The notes: generated by a model from the letters alone, not told the origin. DNA of 37,809 bases from Nostoc sp. CHAB 5836 (GCF_020829445.1 NZ_JAIVFV010000061.1:1-37809), one strand, 5' to 3'; shown: positions 1-8,396, numbered from the stretch's first letter. Made by a program: numbers and translations.

Positions 1-2
1 CA

Positions 3-74
3 GAAATCAATTATAGTATTTATCATGCTAATTTTCGTGATTGGTTGAGACAACAAATAGAGTCTAGCTCTTGA
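3..74 (+). CDS. C-terminal end of an upstream gene (partial)
   Basis: An open frame runs in from the left edge and ends at a TGA at 72-74, giving about 23 residues ending in DWLRQQIESSS. The residues look like ordinary coding sequence (NYSIYHANFRDWL), but the piece is too short to assign a family. The only support is that the frame is open from the edge and its composition is protein-like, so it could be chance. Confidence 0.35.
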   Translation, partial: EINYSIYHANFRDWLRQQIESSS

Positions 75-240
75 GTTAAAAGGCCGGTTAGAAACCTCAT
101 CTACACGAGGCTTAACCTACCTCTGTGGGTTAAGAACCCTTAATGAGTGTATTATCCACAGAGGTGGACTTTGTTTGTGTAGCCGCGAATTCTATTCGCC
201 AGAGCAATATCTTTTTAACCAGTAGGAGTAACAAGTAATT
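75..240. other. Intergenic region with two small fold-back sequences and an RBS
   Basis: Two short inverted repeats are visible: CTTAACC at 111-117 with GGTTAAG at 128-134, and GCGAAT at 185-190 with ATTCGC at 194-199. Such fold-backs are common between cyanobacterial genes. An AGGAG at 223-227 lies about 13 bases before the ATG at 241 and is the likely ribosome binding site. I saw no clear promoter. Confidence 0.4.
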
Positions 241-510
241 ATGCCTAAATACATACTCTGGGGAACTTACTGCGAAGACGTTCTCGAAAAACGCGTCCCC
301 CACCGTCAAGCTCATTTAGATGGATTAGCAAAACAGAAAGAATCCGGTGTGCTGATTACTATTGGCCCCACCAAGGATGTCACAAAAGTTTTTGGAATTT
401 ACGAAGCCGAAGACGAAGCGATCGTGCGCCAGTTGATTGAAAATGACCCCTACTGGAAAAATGGCATCTGGACTGAATATTCTGTCAAAGAATGGATTCA
501 AGCTTTTTAA
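241..510 (+). CDS. YciI family protein
   Basis: A small soluble protein of 89 residues, the usual size for the YciI/YCII family (ferredoxin-like alpha-beta fold). The N-terminal strand MPKYILWGTY, the segment with PHRQAHLDGL, the GVLITIGP turn and the C-terminal WTEYSVKEW pattern match this family. The substrate is unknown for most members, and catalysis has been proposed to use conserved His and Asp residues; a His and an Asp occur here in RQAHLDGL. The ATG at 241 follows an AGGAG. The gene stands alone, followed by tandem repeats. The family call is good; no specific function can be given. Confidence 0.75.
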   Translation: MPKYILWGTYCEDVLEKRVPHRQAHLDGLAKQKESGVLITIGPTKDVTKVFGIYEAEDEAIVRQLIENDPYWKNGIWTEYSVKEWIQAF

Positions 511-535
511 ATTGAGTATGGGGCAAAAGAGTGCT

Positions 536-650
536 GAGTTAGGAGTTAGGAGTTAGGAGTTGGAGTTTTGTTTATCTGCTTGTCTCCCTCATCCCCCTCA
601 TCCCCCTCATCCCCCTCATCTCCCTCATCCCCCTCATCCCCCTCATCCCC
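536..650. repeat. Two tandem repeats: heptamer GGAGTTA and 9-mer CCCCCTCAT
   Basis: From about 536 to 560 there are roughly three copies of the heptamer GGAGTTA, the type of short tandem repeat (STRR) known in Nostocales. From 584 to 650 a 9-base unit, CCCCCTCAT with one CTCCCTCAT variant, is repeated seven to eight times and ends 12 bases before the ATG at 663. The same 9-mer array recurs at 28191-28231. Confidence 0.9.
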
Positions 651-662
651 ACTCCGCACATA

Positions 663-1457
663 ATGAAAATTTGGCAAGTTGATTTTTATCGTCGTCCACT
701 ACCAGATGCATCTGGACAAGTTGTATGGGAGTTGTTGATTTGTGACGCAACTCGCAGCTTTGAATATGAAGCTACCTGTCTCCAGTCAGCAGCAAATTCT
801 AATTGGGTTACTGCTCAACTTGAATTCGCATCTGGTGAAAAATTGCCCGATGTGATTCAGGTATTTCGTCCTCAGTCGCTAAGTTTAATTGAGGCGGCTG
901 GACGGAATTTAAGTATAAATGTCGAACCTACTCGCCACACTTTAGCACTGAAGCAGTGGTTACAAGAAAAGCAATATCCCTCAGTTCTGGATAAACCGCC
1001 CCCAGCGCCATTACCAGAGAATCTCTGGGGAGAACAATGGCGTTTTGCGAGTTTAGCGGCTAGTGATGTGGAAACGAGATTTAGCGATCGCCCCATTCCC
1101 ATTTTACATATCCCAGAACATCTCAAACCGATCAATTTGGGTTTGGCATCAACAGTCCCCGTCCCTGGTGTAGTAATTTATGGTGGACGCCAATCAATGC
1201 GCCTAGCACGGTGGTTACAGCAAGCCCGTTCTGTGGCGTTAAACTACATTTCTGGCGCACCAGATGGCTTAATATTAGAAGCTGGTTTAGTCGATAGATG
1301 GATTGTTGCGACTTTTGAAGATCCAGAAGTTACAACAGCAGCCCAAACATTTGAACAACGGAAAAAGCATTGCCGAGGGTTGCATTTTTTGTTAGTTCAA
1401 CCTGATGATTCTGGGATGACTTATAGCGGCTTTTGGTTATTGCAGACAGAAGATTGA
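663..1457 (+). CDS. Tab2/Atab2-like RNA-binding protein (DUF1092)
   Basis: A 264-residue soluble protein. The opening KIWQVDFYRRPL, the WELLICD strand, and the later FRPQSLSLIEAA, VPVPGVVIYGGRQSMRLARW and C-terminal GFWLLQ segments are those of the Tab2/Atab2 family. In algae and plants these proteins bind RNA and support translation of photosystem mRNAs such as psaB; cyanobacterial homologues are widespread but less studied. The length matches the cyanobacterial form. The ATG at 663 begins directly after the 9-mer minisatellite, so the 5' leader is repetitive and has no clear Shine-Dalgarno. The family call is firm; the RNA target is inferred by homology only. Confidence 0.85.
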   Translation: MKIWQVDFYRRPLPDASGQVVWELLICDATRSFEYEATCLQSAANSNWVTAQLEFASGEKLPDVIQVFRPQSLSLIEAAGRNLSINVEPTRHTLALKQWLQEKQYPSVLDKPPPAPLPENLWGEQWRFASLAASDVETRFSDRPIPILHIPEHLKPINLGLASTVPVPGVVIYGGRQSMRLARWLQQARSVALNYISGAPDGLILEAGLVDRWIVATFEDPEVTTAAQTFEQRKKHCRGLHFLLVQPDDSGMTYSGFWLLQTED

Positions 1458-1464
1458 TATTAAT

Positions 1465-1559
1465 TAGACATAAGAGTGAAAAAGAATTGTTTTGACGTAG
1501 CAGTGCTACGTCAAGACAAGAGTTCTGGGTAACGCATATTTAATTTCACCAGATGTCTA
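1465..1559. repeat. Short inverted-repeat element (family D, copy 1)
   Basis: A roughly 95-bp element bounded by TAGACA at the left and AGATGTCTA at the right, with an internal hairpin TGACGTAGCAGTGCTACGTCA. It shares the hairpin core GACGTAGCAGTGCTACGTC and the right arm AACGCATATTTAATTTCACC with the element at 19627-19718. It starts seven bases after the stop codon of the Tab2-like gene. Confidence 0.8.
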
Positions 1560-1605
1560 TTGCGAAAAAGATTGTTCTATTTATTGAGTTAATTTTAAAT
1601 CGCTT

Positions 1606-2178
1606 ATGACTCTTAGCCAATTTCACCCCTATCTTTCTCCAGAAGCATACCTGGAAGCTGAAAAATCCAGCCTCAATAAACACGAATATATTCAAGGGCA
1701 AATCTATGCAATGTCAGGAGCAAGTGATGCTGATGTGACAATTACGACTAATCTAATTACCCTCTTGAGAAATCATGTTCGCGGTACAGGTTGTCGCCTC
1801 TACGCTACAGATATGAAAGCTCACATTGAATCATTAAATATTTTCTATTATCCTGATATCCTGGTTACTTGCGACCCAAGAGATATAAAATTTGAATATT
1901 TTAAACGTTATCCCTGTTTAATTATTGAGGTTCTTTCTCCATCAACGGAAGCTTTTGACAGAGGCGATAAATTTATTGACTATCAAGAATTGGAAACATT
2001 TCAAGAATACGTTTTAATCAGTCAATCCCGCCAGCGCGTTGATTGTTTTCGTCGTAATGTTGAGGGAAGATGGGTTTTATATAGTTATAAAGAAAATCAA
2101 GAATTACAATTAATCAGCCTAAACTTTGCCTGTTCACTAACGGATATTTATGAAGATGTATCCTTTCCCAAAACATAG
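1606..2178 (+). CDS. Uma2 family nuclease-like protein (DUF820)
   Basis: A 190-residue protein of the Uma2/DUF820 family, greatly expanded in cyanobacteria and carrying a PD-(D/E)XK nuclease fold. Visible are the N-terminal SPEAYLEAEKSSLNKHEYIQG, the catalytic-type YYPDILVTCD (Asp) and LIIEVLSPSTEAFDRGDK (Glu, then downstream Lys), and the YVLISQSRQRVDCFRR strand. Family length is usually 180-200. Its physiological role is not established. The 3' end overlaps by 31 bases the 3' end of the convergent methyltransferase gene, so the two stops are interlocked. Confidence 0.85.
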   Translation: MTLSQFHPYLSPEAYLEAEKSSLNKHEYIQGQIYAMSGASDADVTITTNLITLLRNHVRGTGCRLYATDMKAHIESLNIFYYPDILVTCDPRDIKFEYFKRYPCLIIEVLSPSTEAFDRGDKFIDYQELETFQEYVLISQSRQRVDCFRRNVEGRWVLYSYKENQELQLISLNFACSLTDIYEDVSFPKT

Positions 2179-3482
2179 GCTTGGCAAAGTTTAAGCTGAG
2201 ATTTATCTATTCTTTCTTGAGTAGAATATAAGGTTTTTATAATCACTTCCTGAGCTACAGCTTTCACTACATTAATACTCACAGAATTTCCTAATTGATG
2301 GTAAGCCTTATCATCATTGGGATGAAGTATAAAGTTATCAGGAAAACCTTGCAGTCTTGCAGCTTCTCGCGGAGTTAGTCGCCGTACTCTCTGATTGTGA
2401 TAAACTCCTAATCTATTAGCATCACTAGCAACCAGCGTTACCGAAATTTTATTTGGATCTACAAATTTATAAACTTCAAATGAAAAGTTACCCGATAGAG
2501 GTTTGTATTTATCATTAATAAGTTTTAGATATTTTTTTGTAACTAGTGAATTCAAAATTTCCCCCAAATTGGGATGTTTAAAAAAACTGGCTATTTGCTC
2601 TTGAGTTAATAATTTACCATCTTGTGCTTCTCCAAATTTTTTATTCCGTCTCTTTAATATGAAACGGTTCATTAGTTCAATTTCCTCAACACTACATTCA
2701 CCACGCAATCCTAAATCCCAGGAATGAATAGAGTTTCCACCCCGATAATCAATAAGCCTTATCCCATGTAAGCGATTTAAATCATTATTAAATATTCGTT
2801 TCAAAGCATTGACAAACGTTGGTGAACAATCATACTTTTCATCTGGATTATTTTCCAAAATGTCAGCAACAGTCACAGATTTTTTTGGTGGATAAAATAA
2901 AGATAACTGCTGAGGGTTATATGAATGGGAATCTTTAGGCCCCAGATCAGAAATCAATTCAAAAGTGGGAGAAGCATCTAAAATTCCTACCAGATAAATG
3001 CGGACACGATTTTGTGGTAAGCCAAAGTTTGCACTGTTGAGTAAAAAAGCATGAAAACTATAACCTCTTTTTTGAATTTCATCTTTAATTGTTGCTAATG
3101 TTCGCCCTTGGTCATGACTATAAAGCCCTCGAACATTTTCAAAAATAAAAGCTTGCGGTTTATAAGTATCAAGTAATCTGGTTATTTCAAAAAATAGCGT
3201 ACCTCGCGTATCGATAAACCCCTCTTTTTTGCCAGCATGAGAAAAAGATTGACAAGGAAATCCAGCTAGTAAAAATTCATGTTCTGGTAGTTTATCAATT
3301 AATCGAATGTCACCTAAAGTTGTTTGAGCAAAGTTTTTTTGATAAACTAATTGAGCATCTCTATTGATTTCGCTGCTTAAAACGCATTCACTTTCTATAT
3401 TTAAACAATGAGCCGCCTGTTCAAAGGCTAATCTAATTCCCCCTATTCCTGAAAATAAATCAACAAACCGAATTTTATACAT
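2148..3482 (-). CDS. DNA (cytosine-5-)-methyltransferase
   Basis: A 444-residue C5-cytosine methyltransferase. Motif I is DLFSGIGG (8-15, AdoMet binding), motif IV GFPCQSFSHAG with catalytic Cys77, motif VI ENVRG (115-119), motif VIII QNRVRIYLVG, then a variable target-recognition region of about residues 190-350, motif IX LTPREAARLQGFPDNF and motif X QLGNSVSINVV. All motifs are present in the right order, so the enzyme should be active. The target sequence cannot be read from the protein. The gene is AT-rich and has a decayed ORF upstream (3540-3850) that may be its lost restriction partner, which suggests a transferred restriction-modification unit now left as an orphan methylase. Confidence 0.95.
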   Translation of the reverse strand: MYKIRFVDLFSGIGGIRLAFEQAAHCLNIESECVLSSEINRDAQLVYQKNFAQTTLGDIRLIDKLPEHEFLLAGFPCQSFSHAGKKEGFIDTRGTLFFEITRLLDTYKPQAFIFENVRGLYSHDQGRTLATIKDEIQKRGYSFHAFLLNSANFGLPQNRVRIYLVGILDASPTFELISDLGPKDSHSYNPQQLSLFYPPKKSVTVADILENNPDEKYDCSPTFVNALKRIFNNDLNRLHGIRLIDYRGGNSIHSWDLGLRGECSVEEIELMNRFILKRRNKKFGEAQDGKLLTQEQIASFFKHPNLGEILNSLVTKKYLKLINDKYKPLSGNFSFEVYKFVDPNKISVTLVASDANRLGVYHNQRVRRLTPREAARLQGFPDNFILHPNDDKAYHQLGNSVSINVVKAVAQEVIIKTLYSTQERIDKSQLKLCQAYVLGKDTSS

Positions 3483-3539
3483 AGAGATTAAAGTAATTTT
3501 TATCGTAAATTTTAATATATTATGTAGGCTTACTTGTTC

Positions 3540-3850
3540 TTACAAAAAATATTCCTTTAAAAAACTACAAAGCACATCAAGCTCTTTCAAAGAAAATGCC
3601 ACTGTACAATGACTATATGAACAAGTTTTAAAAAGAGATTTGCTAACATATTTGAAGAATTAACAATTTGAAATAATCCCTCTAAACTAGACACATCAAC
3701 GCTCAAAATGGCAATAAATTGGTCTTGAGTTTCAATGAGTTTTGGAATTATACTAAGTTCAGCTTCTTGTCTAGATAATTCTGAAGGCCAAAACATAGAG
3801 GCTAACTTACGCAGTTCCTCAACGGTTCTCTGATAATTTGGATTCAGCAT
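3540..3850 (-). pseudogene. Decayed gene upstream of the methyltransferase (possible restriction endonuclease remnant)
   Basis: The ORF from 3850 encodes a normal-looking N-terminus (MLNPNYQRTVEELRKLASMF, then SELSRQEAELSIIPKLIETQ) but stops after 87 residues at 3587. In another frame, about 3620 down to a TAA ending at 3540, the reverse strand reads SLKELDVLCSFLKEYFL, which looks like a natural C-terminus. I infer a gene with a frameshift and probably a large internal deletion. It lies 58 bases upstream of the methyltransferase on the same strand, the usual place for a cognate restriction gene. The restriction identity is inferred from position; I do not recognise the sequence. Confidence 0.5.
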
Positions 3851-4254
3851 AGTAAGTATGTCATTTAATTGAGTAGCTCAGACAAAGCTGCTAGCACTTC
3901 TCTCTATAAAACAATCAGTCAGCGATCGCTCACTCATCAGTACGATTGCTTGAGAAAATAAAGATTGTTGCAGGATATTACAATACGCTATCACAACCTC
4001 AGTACAGCTACTCATTTGTGTCAAATAGAAGTAATATTTAACACTCTCAATAATTAGATTTTTGAGAAAATGAATACGCAAAGCAAAATTGGATCTAAGT
4101 TGAAGCGATTTCTACTTAGTACAACATTTCATTAATTCGTAGCGAATTCTCTTTGCGTTCCTTTGCGCTTCCCTTTGCGCCCCTTTGCGTTTAAATTTCA
4201 ACCCTCAATTGGCCACGATTTTACGCTGCATCTGTACTTAGCCTTAACTCGCCC
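3851..4254. repeat. Gene-poor stretch with a palindromic repeat and a degenerate CTTTGCG array
   Basis: No convincing gene is present. At 4114-4153 lies the repeat ACTTAGTACAACATTTCATT followed by the palindrome AATTCGTAGCGAATT; a near copy is at 12944-12977. From 4149 to 4196 the unit CCCTTTGCG(T/C)TT recurs about four times with a 10-12 base period. A 67-codon reverse ORF at 3878-4081 has no recognisable features and is probably chance. Confidence 0.5.
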
Positions 4255-4362
4255 CTATTTCCCCGTGGCAATCAGAGTTTGATGGGCATCTTCTGCATCT
4301 GCTAAAACATGATCAAACTGAATGTGAACTGGTACAACTTCCCCATTCACTTGCGCCCATTG
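4255..4362 (-). pseudogene. C-terminal gene fragment without a start
   Basis: The reverse strand reads 35 protein-like residues beginning QWAQVNGEVVPVHIQFDHVL and ending HQTLIATGK before a TAG at 4255-4257. An in-frame TGA lies immediately upstream, at 4363-4365, and no start codon is available. The ordered composition suggests the tail of a once longer gene, but I cannot name the family. Confidence 0.35.
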
Positions 4363-4543
4363 TCATTGTAAGTGATATCTGAAAAACAATTGCCGTTGTA
4401 TATATTTGATAAGTTAAGTTTATTACTCGTACAAAAATTAAATTAAAATAAAAATTATTTAGTCTTTTTACCTTCCATTGCGGAAACCACACAGCTTAAA
4501 CTGTAGCAGAAGTATTAGCCAAAACTATTGCAGCTAAGAAAAA

Positions 4544-5299
4544 ATGAGCAAAACTAGCCCCAGACGGATTGTAATTGGGGATGTGCATGGACACTATGAA
4601 GGTTTAATGAGATTGTTGGAGGCGATCGCCCCCACGTCAGAGGATCAAGTCTATTTTCTGGGAGACTTAATTGATCGCGGGCCTCATAGCTCACAAGTAG
4701 TTAATTTTGTCAAGCGAAATAACTACCCATGTTTGCTGGGAAATCATGAGCAGATGTTATTAAACATTCTGACCAATGAAAGGACTTCTTCCTCGACGAT
4801 GCAAGCTTGGCTGTATGGTGGAGGGCAAGCTACCGTGGCCAGTTACCAAGAGGCTCCAATTCCTGATGACCATCTGGATTGGTTAAAAACTTTGCCTACA
4901 TACCTTGATTTGGGAGATATTTGGTTAACTCATGCTGGTGTTGACCCTTCCAAGTCGGTGACAGAACAAACAGCCGATCAACTGTGCTGGATACGAGAGG
5001 AATTTCACAGCATTGAAAAACCCTACTTCCCAGATAAGCAAATTATCATCGGTCACACCATCACCTTTACGCTGCCGGGTGTTTCTCCTGGTAAACTGGC
5101 ACAGGGACAGGGATGGTTAGACATAGATACTGGCGCTTATCACCCCCGGAGTGGATGGTTGACTGGACTGGATGTCACCAATCATTTGGTTTATCAAGTT
5201 AATATCTTTAAAAATTATATCCGTGCCCTGCCTTTAGAAGATGTTGTAATTATCGTTGATCCAGCCAAAATAAAAGTTGATTGCCGCAATAAGAATTGA
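4544..5299 (+). CDS. Serine/threonine-type protein phosphatase / metallophosphoesterase
   Basis: A 251-residue cytoplasmic PPP-superfamily phosphoesterase. The three dimetal signature blocks are intact: GDVHGHY (12-18), GDLIDRG (40-46) and GNHE (66-69); later metal-ligand His blocks are WLTHAGVDP and IIGHT. This arrangement is shared by bacterial Ser/Thr phosphatases of the PrpA type and by the diadenosine tetraphosphatase ApaH; the length and GHT block fit the PrpA-like cyanobacterial phosphatases better. The substrate cannot be decided from sequence. The ATG at 4544 follows a purine-rich stretch. An AT-rich region of about 180 bp upstream should hold the promoter. Confidence 0.85.
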   Translation: MSKTSPRRIVIGDVHGHYEGLMRLLEAIAPTSEDQVYFLGDLIDRGPHSSQVVNFVKRNNYPCLLGNHEQMLLNILTNERTSSSTMQAWLYGGGQATVASYQEAPIPDDHLDWLKTLPTYLDLGDIWLTHAGVDPSKSVTEQTADQLCWIREEFHSIEKPYFPDKQIIIGHTITFTLPGVSPGKLAQGQGWLDIDTGAYHPRSGWLTGLDVTNHLVYQVNIFKNYIRALPLEDVVIIVDPAKIKVDCRNKN

Positions 5300-5342
5300 G
5301 CAATATTCTAGACCACGGGGAGTGGGGGGATAACCAATGTCC

Positions 5343-6206
5343 TCAAGACCTCACTAATGGTCGAATATTAGCTTTATAACTAGCACTATCCAAGCCATCT
5401 TTTCCCTTACTAGGTTGATATCTAATTGCACGTTTCAGGGCATTAATGCGATCGCTGGTTCCGGGGTGTGTACTCAAAAATGTCGGCACAGAACCACCTT
5501 TTTTCAGCAGCTTTTGCATAAAAGAAACCATTGCAGACTGGGCATAACCACTGCGTGTCAAAGTTCTCAACCCTCTTTGGTCGGCATCAAATTCATCTTG
5601 ACGACTGCGGGGACGATTCAAGGCAAGTTCTACACCAATACCCACAGCTGTATTGCGGTCTAGACCGGTTGCTGTTGCTAAACCACTAGCGATCGCTTTT
5701 TGTCGCATCTGTTTAACCAGGTGTTTCCCGCCAATGTGACCAATTTCATGGGCGATCACACTTGCCAGTTCCGCTTCATTATCCGCGGTTTTCAGCAAAC
5801 CTGTGTGGAGATATACATAACCTCCCAAGGTCGCAAAGGCGTTAATAGCATCATCTTCAACTACTTGGAAGGTATAGGGGAGATCGGGGCGATCGCTATT
5901 AGCTGCTAAACGCCGACCCATTTGTTCGACATAGCGATTAACTTCAGAATTTCGGTAAAGTCGGACTTCACTCCCCAGTATTTCCTGATTAATCTGCTTA
6001 CCAATATCAGTTTCCTGGCGATCGGATATATTAGAAAGCTGAAGTACCTGGACTCCCTGCAATATGAGAGGTAATAAGTCTAAAGTTCTTCCAGGCAAGG
6101 GTGTACTTAGGCACAGACTCAAGGCCACTACCACCGAAATTAGGGGATAAAACCAACTACGCCGCCACACACGGTAATTTGCAACAAAACCTTTCCAGTT
6201 GAACAT
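5343..6206 (-). CDS. M48 family metalloprotease
   Basis: A 287-residue zinc endopeptidase of the M48 (HtpX/Oma1/BepA-like) family. The N-terminus has one hydrophobic segment, about residues 18-36, acting as a signal anchor or signal peptide, so the catalytic domain is likely outside the cytoplasmic membrane. The zinc motif HEIGH is at 153-157, and the third ligand Glu lies in QDEFDADQRG at about 205. The FATLGGYVYLHTGLLKTADN strand is typical of the periplasmic BepA/YcaL-like subgroup, which takes part in envelope protein quality control. There are no TPR repeats, unlike BepA. It is a single gene, transcribed toward the phosphatase gene. Confidence 0.9.
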   Translation of the reverse strand: MFNWKGFVANYRVWRRSWFYPLISVVVALSLCLSTPLPGRTLDLLPLILQGVQVLQLSNISDRQETDIGKQINQEILGSEVRLYRNSEVNRYVEQMGRRLAANSDRPDLPYTFQVVEDDAINAFATLGGYVYLHTGLLKTADNEAELASVIAHEIGHIGGKHLVKQMRQKAIASGLATATGLDRNTAVGIGVELALNRPRSRQDEFDADQRGLRTLTRSGYAQSAMVSFMQKLLKKGGSVPTFLSTHPGTSDRINALKRAIRYQPSKGKDGLDSASYKANIRPLVRS

Positions 6207-6464
6207 AATACGCTCTGAAGATTATTTTGGGAGAACATAAAATAATGAGACAAATTATGAGACGGATTTAAAATATTCTAAGTTGCATGGTAAAAGTTTG
6301 AGGTTTAGCAGCCCCTCCTTAGAACTTACTAACTCATGATAAACTGTCGCATAACTGCAACCCCCAGATGCGTTGAGTTATTACCAAATAGGTAAAATTG
6401 CCGTTTCCATTAAAAACCTTCTTGCGACAATCAATTACTTCACTATTACCTCGGAAAAATTTTT

Positions 6465-7001
6465 ATGGCTATTTTAGATTCAAAAGGTCGTTTGTTCGGC
6501 AAAATCAACCTCCTAGATTTAGGTGCTGCACTGGTAACTCTGCTAGTTATATTTGTAATCTTGTCTACCTTCCTGTCTAGCTTGGGTCTTGCCCAAATCG
6601 GCGAGAAAATAGTACCCATAGAAGTAGACTTAGTAGTTCGTGGTTTGAATGTACGTGATCCTGAGCAATTATTTAACAACGGCTTAAAAAAAGGCGGAAA
6701 AACTAACGTGATTATCCGCAATCAACCATACGGGGGCCCGATTGAGATTAAATCTATTCAGCAGCTACCTAGAACAGTCAATGTTTTCCAACCTGATGGC
6801 ACTGTTAAAGAATTACCAGATCCAAAGACCAATAATTTTAGCACAGATATGCTTTTGACCTTAGAAGGTAAAGCCAAAAGCACTGAAAGCGGGCCAGTTC
6901 TAGGTAGCAGTAAAGTAAAAATTGGTATGCCATTTGAGTTAGAAGGCTTTAACTACAACTTCAATGCAACTGTTATTGATATCAGATTGAAAGACAAATA
7001 G
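6465..7001 (+). CDS. DUF4330 family membrane-anchored protein
   Basis: A 178-residue protein with a short cytoplasmic start (MAILDSKGRLFGKINLLDLG), one transmembrane helix of about residues 19-40, and an extracytoplasmic beta-rich region with PIEVDLVVRGLNVRDPE and IGMPFELEGFNYNFNATVID. This matches the cyanobacterial DUF4330 family, whose function is unknown. The ATG at 6465 gives the full conserved N-terminus. It appears monocistronic; the 258 bp between it and the divergent protease gene holds both promoters. Confidence 0.8.
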   Translation: MAILDSKGRLFGKINLLDLGAALVTLLVIFVILSTFLSSLGLAQIGEKIVPIEVDLVVRGLNVRDPEQLFNNGLKKGGKTNVIIRNQPYGGPIEIKSIQQLPRTVNVFQPDGTVKELPDPKTNNFSTDMLLTLEGKAKSTESGPVLGSSKVKIGMPFELEGFNYNFNATVIDIRLKDK

Positions 7002-7239
7002 TATTGTCACTTTTGTTGATAATATTTTCTCGTTAAAAAAATTGACTTTGGTAAACAGCTTTAGCCTTAATCCGAGCGGATTATGCTACATATAACCCAA
7101 TACGCTTGGGTTAAGCCCAAAAAATAAAAATGTGTAGTTGAGGAACGAAACCCAACCTACAACGGGCATTTGTTGGGTAACACTAAAGTTCAACCCAACC
7201 TACAATTATCCACAAAGCCAAGCGTATTGACATATAACC
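7002..7239. repeat. Intergenic repeat debris
   Basis: The stretch contains AACCCAATACGCTTGGGTT at 7096-7114, an inverted repeat resembling the ends of the CAATAC element family seen at 18882, 22686 and 23094. It also has two copies of CCCAACCTAC (near 7151 and 7195). No gene is visible. Confidence 0.5.
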
Positions 7240-7379
7240 AGGACTTACGCAAAATAATGAAAAAACGAACCGCAAACGCGAGTGCGTCTCCCCCTGGGAG
7301 AAGGACGCAAACGCGAGTGCGTCTCGTAAGAGTTGGACACAAAGGAATAAGAGTTTCAGAGAGTTGTTGCGTAAGTCCT
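7240..7379. repeat. MITE-like element, family F copy 1
   Basis: A 140-bp element with perfect 11-bp terminal inverted repeats AGGACTTACGC / GCGTAAGTCCT. The interior carries two copies of ACGCGAGTGCGTCTC in a larger module that also occurs at 22740-22812. The flanks AAAATAATGAAAAAA and GGAATAAGAGTTTCAGAGAG are shared with the copy at 9610-9770. No transposase is encoded, so any movement must have used an enzyme supplied in trans. Confidence 0.85.
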
Positions 7380-7417
7380 AATAACATCCCAGAACCAGGG
7401 GGGCAGTTTTGATCATA

Positions 7418-8314
7418 TTAATTAAGCAAAGGCAAAAATTTGCGAATTAATCCAATGGTCACTGCTGGTAATTCCAACTGTGGTGTTAACCCGACATCTT
7501 CCAACTGTTGAAAAAATCGGATCGCTTGGGGATTCATTTCGGCAAGGCGGCGACCAATTGAGGGGCCTGTAAATTCTGATTTTTGTCCCCAAATAATGGC
7601 AGTGGGAGTAGTCAGCTGTTGAATGTAAAGGGATAAATCAAAGCATAAATCGCCACGGACAAAGGACAGTGCTGCATACTCAGCATTAGGCTGTTGGGCG
7701 GATTGGAGGTAAGCATCTACAATTTCTTGGTAGACTCGATTAGACTGAGCAAATTGCCGTTGCTCTAGGAACCCGCGAATACCCCCACTAGTAGCAATTC
7801 CAGTGCTGTAAAGTAAGCGATCAACAATGGGAACGCTAACTAACTGAGCAAAAAAACTACGGGAGTAGTCTTCGCCAAAGTCGGAAAGTCCGGCGGGGGT
7901 GGTAAGAATTAAAGACTTGAATAAATCAGGATGATCTGCTGCTACCCGAATTGTAAACGCTGCGGTCAAAGAAGAAGCGATCGCTGTCACTGGGCCAGTA
8001 CAAGTCTGCTCGAAAAACTCCCGAATCGTTGTCAAATAATCTTCAATGTTATAACTCCGTGGTGGATGCTCAGACCTCCCCCAACCGATTAAATCTGGCG
8101 CAATCACCCGATATTCAGCAGCAAAAGCCGGATAAACTTTCGACCACTCATAAGCAGAAGATCCGCCACCAAAGCCGTGAAGGAACACCAAAGTTTCCCG
8201 ATCATCTTTGGCAGTCACATTGTCCTGCCAGGGTGTCCCATCGGCACTGTAATATACCATTCTACCCAGTGAGGTATTTATGGAGCGTTGTTCAAATCCT
8301 AGTGGTTGAAACAT
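7418..8314 (-). CDS. Alpha/beta hydrolase fold protein
   Basis: The preferred start is the ATG at 8312-8314 (MFQPLGFEQRSINTSLGRMV), giving 298 residues; an upstream in-frame ATG at 8374 would add 20 residues that do not look conserved. The fold is clear: oxyanion segment LVFLHGFGGGSSAYEW, VIAPDLIGWGRS, nucleophile elbow AIASSLTAAF (Ser in S-S-L), and the acid strand AIIWGQKSEF. The loop that should carry the catalytic His reads EDVGLTPQLELP where relatives have GH, so His is replaced by Leu (codon TTA). It may be a non-hydrolytic or altered enzyme. The substrate is unknown. Confidence 0.8.
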   Translation of the reverse strand: MFQPLGFEQRSINTSLGRMVYYSADGTPWQDNVTAKDDRETLVFLHGFGGGSSAYEWSKVYPAFAAEYRVIAPDLIGWGRSEHPPRSYNIEDYLTTIREFFEQTCTGPVTAIASSLTAAFTIRVAADHPDLFKSLILTTPAGLSDFGEDYSRSFFAQLVSVPIVDRLLYSTGIATSGGIRGFLEQRQFAQSNRVYQEIVDAYLQSAQQPNAEYAALSFVRGDLCFDLSLYIQQLTTPTAIIWGQKSEFTGPSIGRRLAEMNPQAIRFFQQLEDVGLTPQLELPAVTIGLIRKFLPLLN

Positions 8315-8396
8315 AAGTATTTTTTGGTAATTAGTTGGCACAAGTGAAAGAACAAACCTGGGATGGGAGGACACAAACAGAGTATTTAATAATTTT

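Noticed and set aside
3878..4081. 67-codon reverse ORF starting MRIHFLKNLI
   Set aside because: No family resemblance, no clear ribosome binding site, and it lies in a stretch of repeats and gene fragments; kept only as a remote possibility.
7190..7387. 65-codon reverse ORF and the overlapping 80-codon forward ORF
   Set aside because: Both are made largely of the family F element at 7240-7379 and its repeat modules, with no independent protein character.
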